The notes under the pieces are model-generated. The model made no database searches. It was not told where the DNA came from and worked only from the letters and a program-made list of their open reading frames with translations. Made by a program: the position numbers and the translations under genes. This document shows, in pieces, positions 24,304 to 35,541 of a DNA stretch of 64,000 nt (position 1 is the stretch's first letter; each line of letters starts with the position of its first letter). Origin of the DNA: Podospora pseudoanserina (Eukaryota; Ascomycota; Sordariomycetes; Sordariales; Podosporaceae). The DNA lies in contig NC_085922.1 in NCBI RefSeq assembly GCF_035222485.1, positions 263,001 to 327,000 on the forward strand, in the 5' to 3' direction.

Positions 24304-25065
24304 CCACACTCGGCCGGAGTCCTTAGTCCGGGGATTGAACAGCTGCGGAAACCTTTTGAGGTTGAGGATCAGGATGAGAAAGCAGAAGAGAAAGACGAAG
24401 TCACCTTCCCACTGCGAGCACCGATTGTGCTGAGGGATAACTTTGACAGGCTAAACGTCATCTCTGTCCGGGCGCAGGTCCCGGTGGATGATGTGCTTGA
24501 CTCTTCTTCTTCTTCTTCTTCGTCGGTAGATCATCGGTTTTCGTGGGCGTCGTCGATCCCGTCGAGTTGTGTACCGCTTAGTGTTATCACTACTGCTACC
24601 ACGGCGGCTGAGACGGAGGAAGATGGAGAGGAAGATATTGTGGAGGTTGTTGCTGGTAAGAAGGGTTTGGGGAGGAGGAGCTTGGTGCTTTCTCCTTCGT
24701 CTTCGGTGCGAAGGCAGAGGGGGAATGGCGAGGTGGAGAAGGGCTCCGAGTTGAGGTTGCCGTGGTTGTGGGTGCAGGGTTGGAGAGCTAGGTTGCAGAA
24801 GGCGGGGGACGAGATTGAGAGGGTGAGGTGGGAGGGGAGATTGGAAAATCATGTTGTTAGGGGGCGTGAGGAGGGGAGGCAACGGAGGGAATGTCGAGAG
24901 GAGAGGGGGGAGGAGAGGCATGAGGTGGTTGTGAAGAGGCTGCCGGCGGGGATGTCGAAGGCGAGGAGGGGGGTCGTGCTTAATGTTGGGGAGTACGTGA
25001 GTGTTGTTGAGGTTGGGGGAGCACTGCCAAAGAAAGGGAGGAGGAAGAGTGTTCATTGGGCTTGA
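24304..25065 (+). CDS. Probable C-terminal continuation of the long acidic protein
   Basis: This stretch is open in exactly the same frame as the preceding gene and is separated from it by one TGA (24301-24303). It reads as coding: TFPLRAPIVLRDNF, an eight-Ser run, an acidic block (AETEEDGEEDIVEV), an Arg/Glu-rich helical region and a compact basic end (PKKGRRKSVHWA). It could be reached if a short intron spans the TGA; a 51-nt GTGGCT...GAG intron at 24269-24319 keeps the frame but has a weak donor. The alternatives are a separate short gene with its first ATG near 24580, or a genuine premature stop. Confidence 0.45.
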   Translation, partial: PHSAGVLSPGIEQLRKPFEVEDQDEKAEEKDEVTFPLRAPIVLRDNFDRLNVISVRAQVPVDDVLDSSSSSSSSVDHRFSWASSIPSSCVPLSVITTATTAAETEEDGEEDIVEVVAGKKGLGRRSLVLSPSSSVRRQRGNGEVEKGSELRLPWLWVQGWRARLQKAGDEIERVRWEGRLENHVVRGREEGRQRRECREERGEERHEVVVKRLPAGMSKARRGVVLNVGEYVSVVEVGGALPKKGRRKSVHWA

Positions 25066-25639
25066 CTCCAGGGGTACAACCTACATCAGGTAGGTAACCT
25101 GTTCAGGAGTTTTGAGCTTCGTGATACACAGAGAGAATATTTTGTATATTTTGGAGACTACTATATTTAATCTTGTATTTGTTTTCAGGCGCTATCTTCC
25201 GGGTCCCGTGACATGTCTGTGATATAGATGGTCACGTCGTATTCTGTGGTAACAGGGCTCCCTATTTCGAGGATGATGTTTTGTTGATGTATCCTTATCC
25301 TCACAATGGATAAGCTGACTGATAGCGCGCATTCCTTGTTGATCAACTTTGAGTCCAACGTCCCCCCTTCCCGCAAATGCTTTCTTGCTATTTCTTCTCC
25401 AAACGCGACAAAGTCAGTTGTGTCTTCAGGGTTGGCCCTGGTCAGGATCTGATACATATCGAATGAATTGCTTAAACCAGTTGTGGTCCATGGACGGGGG
25501 CCCCATGGAAGAACAGCAGCCCAGTGAACCGAGGCTTACCTTCTGTCATGAAACGGGCTGTGCTTGGGTCCCAGTGCGCCGGCAGTCCATGATTGCAATC
25601 CACGTCCCGACTGCTTAATTTTCCTCGAGTCGGATGCAT
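25066..25639. other. Intergenic or remnant C-terminal part of the decayed HET gene
   Basis: A minus-strand frame at 25457-25185 (90 codons) could be the old C-terminal end of the HET gene next to it, but it has no domain signature. Confidence 0.3.
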
Positions 25640-26501
25640 AGTTCAAAACTCGTGATACCATCGATCTTCTTCGTCGGTGGAATCTTGCGTGATTCGCGTT
25701 GTGAACTGAAATGAATGGTCGAAGCGGTCTGCAATTGTATCGTGACGAATGCTATCCACCGCCCAGCTCGTCCGCCGTCCAACCGGGATAGTTGATAGAC
25801 ACTGGGGGTCCTCCAAAACCCCGATATCAATAAGGGTGACACTCGCCAGTTGCTCGGGAATCTCGTGCTTTTTCGCTCGGAAGCTCCACTTGCAATCATA
25901 GAACTTCACATTGTGTGGGGCGATCAGTTCTTGTAAAGTCCAGCCTCTGGTAAACCAACGGCAACGCGGTAGATGGTGAACGAGTTTCGCCTGCGGTGAT
26001 GCCTGACCCGGTTTGTTCAGATTCGGCTGGAAGGTCGCTGAAGTATACATACCAAACGCGCGAATCTCCATACACCAGCGGAACATCGAGTTGATGGCTT
26101 CAGAGAGCTCTGCACTGCTGGATTTGTCAATGCAGCAATGTGTCAACCCAGGCGTATCGCAGGCCTTCAGCTGAAGCCAGCTCGCAGGTGCGTTGAATCT
26201 TGTGCCAGCCAAGTCTTGACCTAGCGGTGTCAAGGTCTTTCATGTCCTCGAATGTGGCCTCTCCGTCTTCCCAGGTGCGGGACAAGATCGCATACTTCTT
26301 GTACATGTCGCGAGAGCCGACATTTTCCAACTCGTAGGTTTGCGTGTTGGTGAGATACGCTATTGAGATGTTCTCGCGGATCCGTACGATACTGCAAGGC
26401 AAGAGTCGAAAACGGAGAGCGGGGTGGGGAGCTACCAACAACATCCAAGCCGGCACCTTAGGCCGCCAAAACAAGCGGCCTAAGTGACCTGTGACATCCA
26501 A
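25640..26501 (-). pseudogene. Decayed HET (heterokaryon incompatibility) domain gene
   Basis: Segments of the HET domain appear in the right order but in different frames: YAILSRTWEDGEATFEDM, then EGLRYAWVDT, then CCIDKSSSAELSEAINSMF, then a VYFSDLP-like piece, then RWFTRGWTLQELIAP. Intact HET proteins have these as one reading frame with the same spacing. I count at least three frame disruptions; one is a single extra T just after the WVDT motif. HET proteins normally trigger cell death after fusion of unlike strains and evolve by frequent loss, so a dead copy is not surprising. The reading beyond the domain (to about 25640) has no recognisable partner domain. Confidence 0.82.
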
Positions 26502-27241
26502 TAGCTATTAGCCATAACCATGACGCCACTCATCCTCACAGCATTTTGTACTTTTGCGAGAAACCCCTCACCGCGATTGTACCTGTCAAACATGACAGAA
26601 TTTGACTGCAGAATCTTCATCCCCCTGAACCCCTTAAGTGGAGTCTTTGGCTCCCCCCCCGAATAGTTGGCCCAGCAACAAGCAAAACGACAAGCGCTGT
26701 AACTCTCGAGGAAGACGGTGAACTGCTCATACTGTGTAAGCACCCAAGAAACAGGCTTTCGAACCATTATCTGATTTTTGTTTGATGGGCTCGAGCGGGA
26801 TCGTCCGGGCCAGAGCGGTCGGCAGGAGATGTCTCAGGACAGGATGGGGAATCGAATAAAAATGTCTCACATAACCGTCAGCTCGGCGCGGAGAATGTTT
26901 TAGATGGTCTTGTGACCTGATGATAGATCGAGGGATTAGATCCGCGATCGGGATCATCATCCACTACATTGGCCCGGGGTCGCGGCTGGCATACGCTCTT
27001 CTACAATTACCTATCACGATGCTACAAGGGTCAAATCTGAGCACCATCGCGATATGAATTGAGAGATAATTCACTTTGAGGTACTCAAACTACAGCTCTA
27101 TGTTCAACGCCGCTATGAGAACAAATGATGAAACGTAGGTAGATAATAGTTACGACTGTAGTGTATCCTTGAGAAACCCAACCCAAACCATGATGAACGC
27201 CCAGACATGTGAGAGAAAAAGTTAGTCAGCAAAGAAACGGC
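26502..27241. other. Intergenic, no supported gene
   Basis: 740 bp between the decayed HET gene and the 3' end of the FAD oxidase. Nothing coding is supported. Confidence 0.5.
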
Positions 27242-28832
27242 TCATTTCCGGTTGAAAAGCTTGAATCCCCCTGGGACGCCTCTTTGGAACAGTCCCTCGG
27301 GATCGTACTTGATACTTGTCTCCTGCAGCGCCCTCTTGTTCTCCTCTCCGTAGCACTCGATAACGTCTTGATGAGTCCAGGCATGGTTCATGGATACGAA
27401 AGGCACCAGCTTGTTCCTCCTTTGAGCCTCCCTCCTCATGTAGCTTGTCGCATTGCTCATGTACTTGAGGATGGCAGCATCGTCAGACTTCTTGTTCCAG
27501 TAGGTCGATACCATGATGTTGATAAGCGGTCCGTCTGAGGGGTCGAGACCGAGTGAATTACCGCCGTGGCGGACTGTTTGCCGGAGAGTATTGACCGAGT
27601 AGGGCTGGAATGTAAGAGAAGACATGAGTCCGGAGCATGCCTTGACGCTCTCAAGGGAGTTGGTGAAGATTTCAGTCGCCTCAAAGAGCGTGGGCGCGTC
27701 GGCCTTGACTGTCACGTTCATGTAGGCGCATCTAACGGCAGAGTTAGTCTGTGGTCTCGGGCGAGTGAGAGGTATGGTGACGTACCGAACGTTGCCTTTT
27801 GATTCTGCTGGCTGCTCTGACACCGCCTCTCTGAGCGTCATCAACCTGACCGAGTTCAACTGCTCGATTTGAGGATGCCTATCTGCCCACGGTTTGAGCA
27901 CCTCAGGCATGCTTTCGGTGGTGTCCGCTCCAGTGTAAGACAGCTGGCTCTGGCAGGCAAACTGAGCAAACTGGGAAGAGTAACCGATGCTCAACTGAAC
28001 GTGGGCGTTTGGGTCGGCGGCATCCTTTTTCCGGAGCTCTGACAGGAGGGCACCGACGTGATATGGCCAGCTAGAGAGGAAATAGAAAACACTGCCGCCC
28101 CAAAATTTCCCGGGCTGAGGGAATGTCCTGAAATCGAAACGTGTGACAACCCCAAAGTTGTTGCCACCTCCGCGGAGGGAAATCCACAAGTCGCTGTTCT
28201 CATGCTCGTTGGCATTGACAATCTCTCCTGAGGCGAGGACAACCTCGTAGTTGAGAACATTGTCGCAGACAAACCCTTCGCGGGAGGAGAAGAACGAGAC
28301 ACCGCCTATACCCGTGTTAGAGCTTTGATCAGAGATTTCGCAAAGGGCGCGACATACCAGTCAAAGACAATCCACCAACACCACCAGAGGCAGAACGAAC
28401 ACCCGTGACACCCAGTCCTGTGCCGTCCAGCTTATCGTAGACCGCGCCCCATCGAGCACCTGCGCCAACTGAAACAACTGTTTGTTTCCCGTTCTTCTGG
28501 AGCTCAACTGAATTAAGGAGACCGAGGTCCAGTGTAATGCCGCCCTCAATGTTGGCGACACCTGGGAGTGGTTGCTGTCCGCCGCTGCGGATGGCAAATC
28601 GGACCGTGGCCTCTTCGCCATGCTCGCCAAGGGCAAACGGCCTCATAATCTTGACGAACTTGGCAACCTGTTTCCTGCTTTCGGGTCGGAAAATAGCGGC
28701 GGGTCTGATATCGCTCTCCATCGCGGAGAGGTACGACCCGTTGAGCGCCTCATACTCCCTCTCCCCCTCAAAGAAGAGGTTTGAGGCGGGAAGGCTGTTC
28801 CTGAGAGCCTTGATCACTTGCTCAAAGCCCAT
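27242..28832 (-). CDS. FAD-dependent oxidase, PCMH-type (BBE/VAO superfamily)
   Basis: Exons 28832-28358, 28305-27786, 27731-27242 join in phase to 494 aa; the introns are 52 and 54 nt. The N-terminal FAD-binding half has IRPAAIFRPESRKQVAKFVK, RFAIRSGGQQPLPG, the NIEGGITLDL strand and GVRSASGGVGGLSLTGGVSF. The BBE-type substrate/C-terminal half ends with YDPEGLFQRGVPGGFKL. Berberine-bridge-type and glucooligosaccharide-type oxidases bind FAD covalently through His in SGGH and often also Cys in the later loop. Here these are Gln86 and Ser149, so FAD should be non-covalently bound. There is no signal peptide, which argues for an intracellular enzyme, unlike secreted sugar oxidases. Substrate unknown. 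Confidence 0.92.
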
Positions 28833-31800
28833 GATGTTGGTATTATCTGTTAGCCGCAAGACGAAAGGTTGTAAGTCGATGCTAAGCTTTCCGTGGGTTG
28901 CTGATGAGACGATGGAGATCAACTGCGGGGACTTTGATGGCAGCCAGGAGAACGTACATATAGTACAGAGATGATGGTCTTAAACCAGCCATTTGTGAGG
29001 CGATCACCTCTGCGCCAATGTCAGTACTTTGCATGGCTGAGACTAAGGCAGGTCCGGTACAGCCGGCGGAGTTTCCGGGCGACACACATTGGACTGACCT
29101 ACGGGAGAATGTTGTGATCTCCGTTCCCGTCTCAGATGTGGGGAACGCGCCGAGACACGACTGCGGCACAGCCTTATCAACGATTGTACTTTTGTAGCCT
29201 TTTCATCCATCGGTCCGACTTCTTGGCTTTGAGGATTGCCAGGTAAGTGGTTGTTTTCTCAGTGAAATCATGATGTCGGTCAAGGTATATGTGTGAGCAG
29301 TGCGAATTCACAGCGCTAGTGCCTGACATGCACTGCAAAGATCGTTTTGAGGCTGACCCGGGACAAGCGTAACATTAGGTTCCGGGTTGCTGGATCAGGT
29401 ATTTCTGGAAAGGATGGAAGGGTGACACTGCAGGAGCTGTACCGTGTTTATACTGTACGTCTCAGTCTTACACCTGTCTGTGAAGCTGGCAGGTGTGCCC
29501 CAATCACTCAAAGTCATACCTATCTTATTGAAGTTGCTCGTCGATATGAGAAATTGCTGTCGGCAACCAGCACAGACGATTAGGATCACTTCGGCCAGCT
29601 CAACTTGCTAGCCTGGAGTCCATCTGTGGCGTCCATCTTACCACAATTCAATCACCACACTATTCTGTCTCAAAATTGCTCAGATACCTACCTAGAAGAC
29701 GACAAGGTGGTGTGGGGAAGCAATATGTAACATCTACATACTCAGGAACCCGATGACAGCCGGTGATCCGGTTCCTGATGTCGGTTTACCAGGAGCACCA
29801 AGATGTGAGACATTTACATCCGGGTGGCCCGGCTCTAATGGAATGCAGTCAGACTATCACGACATACAGAGCTCCAACCTCCACCGCAGAGGGGCCCACA
29901 GATAGCACTTTAGCCATCTTTCATCGCCAGTCATGGCTTCTCACCTAACCCAAGTCTTGAAGACGAGCCACAGAAAAGGAAAAACTGTGCAAATCTGTCA
30001 GACCCCTCATGAGGTTAGAAGAATATGGGTCGGCTTGCGCGACGGTACCCGAAGATTCCGCGACCAACGGTCCCCTGAGATTCATCCCTAATCCTTCACA
30101 CAAGATTGTGTAGGAAAACAGGTAGGATAAGGAATCACATCACCCTGAGTAAGCTCCTCGGGCTCCGACGGCTTCAGCTCCCACCACCGTCTCCTTTTCT
30201 ACCTTAATCTACAAGCCTAGCAGGACTCGGCGCCTGCACTTGATGTAGATACTAAATTGATATGCCGAATAGTAGCTGCCTATCAGGAGCAATCCGCCAC
30301 AGCCGATTTGGCCAGTCCCACTGGAACTGTGCCATCAGAGCTGCCTGCCGCGGTGACTCCTTGACCAGACATTCTTGTAGCTGTAATTAGCCTACCAGTT
30401 CCCGATTAGGACCCCGGGGTACGACAACAACTGTGCCGCTGAGGGATCTTCGGTGTCAACGCGAGACAAATTACAGACTAAATCAGGGGATGCACGTGTC
30501 TCTTTCAGCCAATGCGGAAGGTAACACTGATCCATCCGGGTCTGCGGAGATCAGATAAAGCTTCCATGCCTTCCATGGAAGACCTGGAGGTTGCGCCACA
30601 GCTGGCCGGTTGTTCTACATTGTAACCCTGTCTTTGAGGCTCCGGTTAAGGTAAGATTCTGACTGGCGTATGGGAAATCAGGCCTCATCGCGCTCGGGGA
30701 GTGCTAAAGGCACGCAACAGGCGGCCATTCGGAGACGGAATGCTGGGCGGGCACTTGCGCCTCCCATGTTCTTGGCGTTGCAGCCTCTTAAAGTGAGCCA
30801 GATCCCGCTCCAGATTCTCTCGCCAAGTTCGATCACAGTCGGCCTTTCTTTCCAAATGTCTCATCGGTGCCAATGACTGGACGCCTATCTGTGGGACAAG
30901 TAGCATTGCGTGAGATTGACACATCGCTTATCTCTGATGGCTACTCACCACCCGGATATTCCGGCTTTCTGACCATGATTTGAACAAAAGCCTGATCGGC
31001 GTTGGTGATAAGGAAACTGGAACGGCCCCGCTTGCTTCTTCGCTTTCGAAATGGGACGACTTTTGAGGAATGCTGCACAGGTGTTGCCACCTCATGATGC
31101 TACAGTGACATGAGACGTTATCTGTACTTTCCCCATGTCTTTTCTTTTTTTCTTTTCTTTTTCTTTTCTTTTTTTTCCCTTGGTGGGAGGGGGCCACCAA
31201 TCACCTCAAATCAACTTCACTTCAACCCGGTTTTAACTACCTATCAAACTCTTGCACTCATTTCTATTCTCATGGCCTAGCAGCATAGTAAGTCACGTGG
31301 CTTGAGCCTACCTAGGTACCTAAGAATGATATGCGTAAGCCCTGTATTTTATAGTCTCAGTATGACTCGTTGAGCCGTTGCAGTGCTTTGATAAGGACAA
31401 CGTAAGGAAGTCAAACCGCTACAGCAGAAGATATTCGATTCAGTCTGTCCTCGAAGCCCAAGGTGTGTCGATGCAAAGAATCAGGTACCGTTTTTGCCTC
31501 TGTTCATCATTAACCCCTTCGCATAATATCTGGCTCACAGAGACTCGCAGTCCCTATCGCGAGCTCAATTTTCACACGATGGAAATGTGACTGATGCGAT
31601 ATTATTTATGACCAAAGATTGACTAGGTACTGAAACAAATAATTGATGGATGGAGCATATTGAATGGTGTGAACGCAAAACTGGCAAGGTGAGCACAAAG
31701 CTGAATGCCCTGGTAGAGAGCTGAGTAACTGCTAGTTGGAGAAGAAAAATACAACGTGGGGTTCAGGTAAGCGTCTGGACCACGGCCTCGCAATATTGTG

Positions 31801-32662
31801 TACTGTTATTCACAGTGACTGGAAGTAAGGAGCATGAGCATAAGGACCATACATATAAAACCGCACTTCGGTCTCTCAACAAATAAATTAAGGAGATATG
31901 CAATCCGCTTTCGACTCAATGAATTCTTTTGCTTAGGTAAACCAAGAGATTGCCCTCGATCGTGTAGGATTGGCTATAATCCCCATGTAATCGTTGTTCA
32001 ACCCGGATCAATGATCTTTTGGATGATTACAAATGCACCCCCATCATGACCAACCTCTCCCTTACATAATATACATGCCATTGGTCCATCACGCAATGTT
32101 TCGTCATCTCTGCAAGCAAAAGTTCGAAGCTAGAAGAGCAAAATGTGAGTGCCCCATCAGAAAACGTGACGAGCGCTATAACTTGAGACGAAGGATTTTT
32201 GGTTGACACAAATTATTGTAGAGTGTGGTGTCATTGCGTTGGCCTAGGCTTTTGGATGACATATCGAATGAACAATGCTTAGAAATGAACTCTGTAACTT
32301 TGCTCACTCATGTAACTCCTCTGTCTGAAGACAGTTCAATGTGTGTTGTTCCGGCCCGTCATATCACTCCGAGTACTGTGTGCATGGGTGAATGCCTTCT
32401 ATTTTACATCCAAAAGGGGTTATAAGACACCCTGGAAGGGGCCATGATTTTTGGTCGTGATTGATTACAAAGACTGAACGGCCACATGGGATTGGCAGGG
32501 GGTAGTATTTTACGGACTGCTGTGAGTCTCGGTATAAAGTCAAGAGATTCTGCTCGTTGTCTCCTTCTGCCTCTTATCATCTCGGTATCAAATCAGCAAT
32601 TACTAGCCCAAACCCCTCACAACAAAGTCCCGTCATCAGCCTTTCCTGCATTCCCTTGGAAA
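28833..32662. other. Long gene-poor interval
   Basis: 3.8 kb with no exon I can support on either strand. It includes a T/C tract at about 31137-31180 and several short open frames without domain or splice evidence. The last 200 bp is the presumed promoter and leader of the GST gene. Confidence 0.5.
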
Positions 32663-33367
32663 ATGGCGGCTCTTCCAGATTTCACTCTCTACTACAGCGC
32701 AGGAGCTTGCTCGAATGCAGTTCGTCTGGCCCTTCACGAGCTCTCCATCCCCTTCCAATCTGTCAACACCCGCCGCAACGCCAATCTGAAGATCGAACCT
32801 GCCGACGGCTCGCTTACTGCGGAGGAGTACCGTGACCAGGTTCACCACAAGAACTACGTCCCTGGCTTTGTCATCACCTTCGCCGATGGACACAGGGAGT
32901 CCATCACCGAGACGCCCGCTATCCTCTCTTACATTGCTTCTCTTCGTCCCGAAAGGGGCTTGGCGGGCAAGACAGATCTTGAGAAAGCAAGGGTTCTCTC
33001 ATGGGCCATCTACTTTGCCGGTGAGCTGCACGGAGTGGGATGGGGGGCACTTTTGGCACCGAAGAGGTTTGTGGATGTCAGCGACAAGAAGTTGGAGGAG
33101 GCTGTGAAGGAGGGTGGAAAGCAGAACATCAGGGCTGCGTATGAGCATCTGGAGACAGAGCTGCAGAAGGGCGGCGGGGAGTGGATTGTTGGAGATTCGC
33201 TGACACTGGCGGATGTGTATTCGTATATTTTGTACAGGTGGGGAGTTAAGCATGAGTTTGGGATGGAGAAGTATGAGAGGTACACTGAGATTGTGAAGAA
33301 GCTTGAAGCGAGAGAGAGCACCAAGAAAGCTCTGGAGGAGGAAGGGTTGCCGGCTCACTTTCAGTGA
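32663..33367 (+). CDS. Glutathione S-transferase, resembling the bacterial beta class
   Basis: A single 234-aa exon. I chose the ATG at 32663, because the thioredoxin-fold strand begins right after it; an in-frame ATG at 32486 would add about 59 residues of unlikely sequence. The N-terminal domain has LYYSAGACSNAVRLALHE, with the Ser/Cys pair seen in beta-class enzymes (usually SPGACS), then VPGFV and the ESITETPAILSYIA segment, where E-T/S-P contacts glutathione. The C-terminal helical domain has WIVGDSLTLADVYSYI, the conserved N-capping and hydrophobic staple region with Asp. It should conjugate or exchange glutathione on small electrophiles in the cytosol. It is intronless and resembles proteobacterial GstA in its motifs; transfer is possible but untested. 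Confidence 0.9.
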   Translation: MAALPDFTLYYSAGACSNAVRLALHELSIPFQSVNTRRNANLKIEPADGSLTAEEYRDQVHHKNYVPGFVITFADGHRESITETPAILSYIASLRPERGLAGKTDLEKARVLSWAIYFAGELHGVGWGALLAPKRFVDVSDKKLEEAVKEGGKQNIRAAYEHLETELQKGGGEWIVGDSLTLADVYSYILYRWGVKHEFGMEKYERYTEIVKKLEARESTKKALEEEGLPAHFQ

Positions 33368-34064
33368 GGGAGCATGGAGCAAGCCTTCGCGGCCAGGTTT
33401 CTCGTCACTTCAGTTCGGTTACAAGAACTGCCTATTTTCATGCATCGAAATACCACTGGGATACCTGGATGGGTTCATTCAGTAGCTTTTTGGGCAAAGA
33501 CTTGTTTATGTATCACTCATATCTGTCAGTTGTCTCTCATGTGATGCTTGCCTTAAGCGCTGTCTGCAATGGGTTTGCCTTCCATGTGCGTGCAGCGTAT
33601 GAGCATGTAGGGGACATTGGCGCCTGTTGAACAACCCACTATGGGCAGCCATCGTTTGGTTTTCAGCACACCATTTGTGCATCCGCCATCATTGCCTGTT
33701 CCGTCCGATAGTATAGTCATGTGGGGAGTGGGAGCAATATTTATTTCCTTTCTCCCCACCTGGCCATGTGCTCTGGCAGGTCCACTCAGGGCTGGTATTT
33801 GTGTGAGATTTCCACGGTTTGTTAACTTCGGTCAGTTTCCCCCCAATCGTTTGCGACTTTCCCATAGCTTCCTCTGCTCGTCTTGTATGACGAGAGTCCC
33901 ACAGCTTTTCCGGGAAAGCCTACCTGTAGCCTGTCCACTATTACTTTTCAAAAGAGCCAAGGTACCGACGACTGACGGCCACAAGCCGTTCGCTGAGGCC
34001 AAGTACTGATGACAACTTTTCCTAGTAGCGATCTCTTAAAACCAATATCAGCACGACTTTAGCA
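33368..34064. other. Intergenic, no supported gene
   Basis: About 0.7 kb downstream of the GST gene; nothing coding is supported. Confidence 0.5.
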
Positions 34065-34688
34065 ATGAAGGACCCATTTTGCTCTCAGAAAAACGACAAA
34101 CGACCTCACCCAGCCTCGACTCCGCCACCACTGTCGGCCATCCATGAGAAAACCAAGAACTATCAATCAAGGAGAGTTTCAGAAGCGGAAGTTACGTCAT
34201 GGGGCGCTGTGCCTGACCAAAAGGTTCCTATCATTGCCCTCCAACCACCTTCTACTCGGGAGAGCCAACCTTCAAACACATCGGCCTCCGGAGTCTACCC
34301 AAAACGAGGCTACATCATGGACGAGCTGCACCTCCAGCGCCCGATGAGTGATCAAGGCAATCATCAGAAAGTTGACGTTTCGCATCCCGACGGTGGACAA
34401 CTGATCACCTACTACCGAGTGGGCGACCGCGACAATGGCAATATTGATCTTCTGGTTCCTTTCGACGAAGTCCTCCGGTACGTCTCGGCCAGGGAGCGCG
34501 AGGAATGGGAGGGCGGGCCGGAAAGAGCAGATACTGCCGGCCAGATCATGAAGAAACACAACAGGCAGCGTGAGAGGGTACTGGAAGCCGCTGAGCAGCG
34601 TCCAAAAAATGTGTTCTTGGAACCGACGAAGACGTCAGATGTTACGGGGAGATCAGTAACTAGATTACTGGCCAGAACCTTGCGGTAG
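34065..34688 (+). CDS. Small hydrophilic protein of unknown function
   Basis: An intronless 207-aa frame. The first third is Pro/Ser/Lys-rich and probably disordered. The middle contains a compact segment (VDVSHPDGGQLITYYRVGD, then NIDLLVPFDEVLRYVSARER) that looks like folded protein, and the end is basic. No known domain was recognised and no signal peptide or TM is present. Its only support is length, composition and the ordered middle part. Confidence 0.45.
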   Translation: MKDPFCSQKNDKRPHPASTPPPLSAIHEKTKNYQSRRVSEAEVTSWGAVPDQKVPIIALQPPSTRESQPSNTSASGVYPKRGYIMDELHLQRPMSDQGNHQKVDVSHPDGGQLITYYRVGDRDNGNIDLLVPFDEVLRYVSAREREEWEGGPERADTAGQIMKKHNRQRERVLEAAEQRPKNVFLEPTKTSDVTGRSVTRLLARTLR

Positions 34689-35541
34689 TCTTCTCAAGGG
34701 TGTGAATAGAGATATCAAGAGAATCAGGCAGAGGTTCACGCAATGCCAAGATATCTGTGCACAGAGCAGAGCACCACAATGATCATCGAGTGGATTTGGA
34801 ACACGCCTCAAGGGGATGAAATGACAGTAGGTGATGTGTACGATCTCTGGCAGCATTGCCTTTCTTTGAAGTTTTTTGGTCATCACCTCGGGCATTCAGA
34901 GCCGTTGTTTCAAACAGGAGCCTCCATCATATCTCGTTCAGTTCAATGTCCAGGCCCCTGTCCTTGCCATCCCCATCCACGCAGGGGTAGCTAACGCCAA
35001 GTCAAGCTACGCGCCTGGCCAGAACGCTCTCCTCTTCGGACCCTCGTCGAAATCCGAGAAGCTTGTTTTGACTGCCACGTGAAGAAGGTAGCAAGCGTGG
35101 CTGCGTGATCCAATTTCTCTTTCAGTAGGGATTCCCCATCAAATCTGATGCTGGCTGTTTGGGTCCAGAACAATTCGATCCCCTGCTCCACAGAAGGATT
35201 AGCACTATTGAAATGCGCTAGACACCTCGGCAGGGGACTCAGCTCTCAAAATGCACACTACGCCACTCAGTCGTCTGCTCTATTGACCGTGATGATCCAA
35301 AATGGGCGACACTATTGACATCACGGCCCCTTCGGTTGGGACACGATCAATTTGGAGTTTGGTGTCCAGTTCCAGACCTGAGCTGAGTTCACAAGACAAT
35401 GGATTCCCCAGAATCTGATGATGTGGTGGTTGTCCGTCTCTTCTGCGCTCTTATTTGGTCGGTTTCCTCACCTGGGAGTGTCGCTCTCTTGTTCTGACTG
35501 TCATTCTTCCCTGTCTTTGTTGACAAGATCGTGTCTTCAAG
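34689..35541. other. Intergenic, promoter of the WSC gene
   Basis: About 850 bp; T/C-rich near its right end, as in many fungal promoters. No gene is supported. Confidence 0.5.

Noticed and set aside
24451-25056. 201-codon Pro/His/Leu-rich minus-strand frame at the end of the long acidic gene
   Set aside because: Composition is that of a shadow frame of GAG/AGG-rich sense DNA.
3698-33367. Secondary-metabolite gene cluster made of MFS, P450, FAD oxidase and GST
   Set aside because: The genes are 10 kb or more apart, separated by unrelated genes and empty DNA, and there is no PKS, NRPS or terpene synthase.
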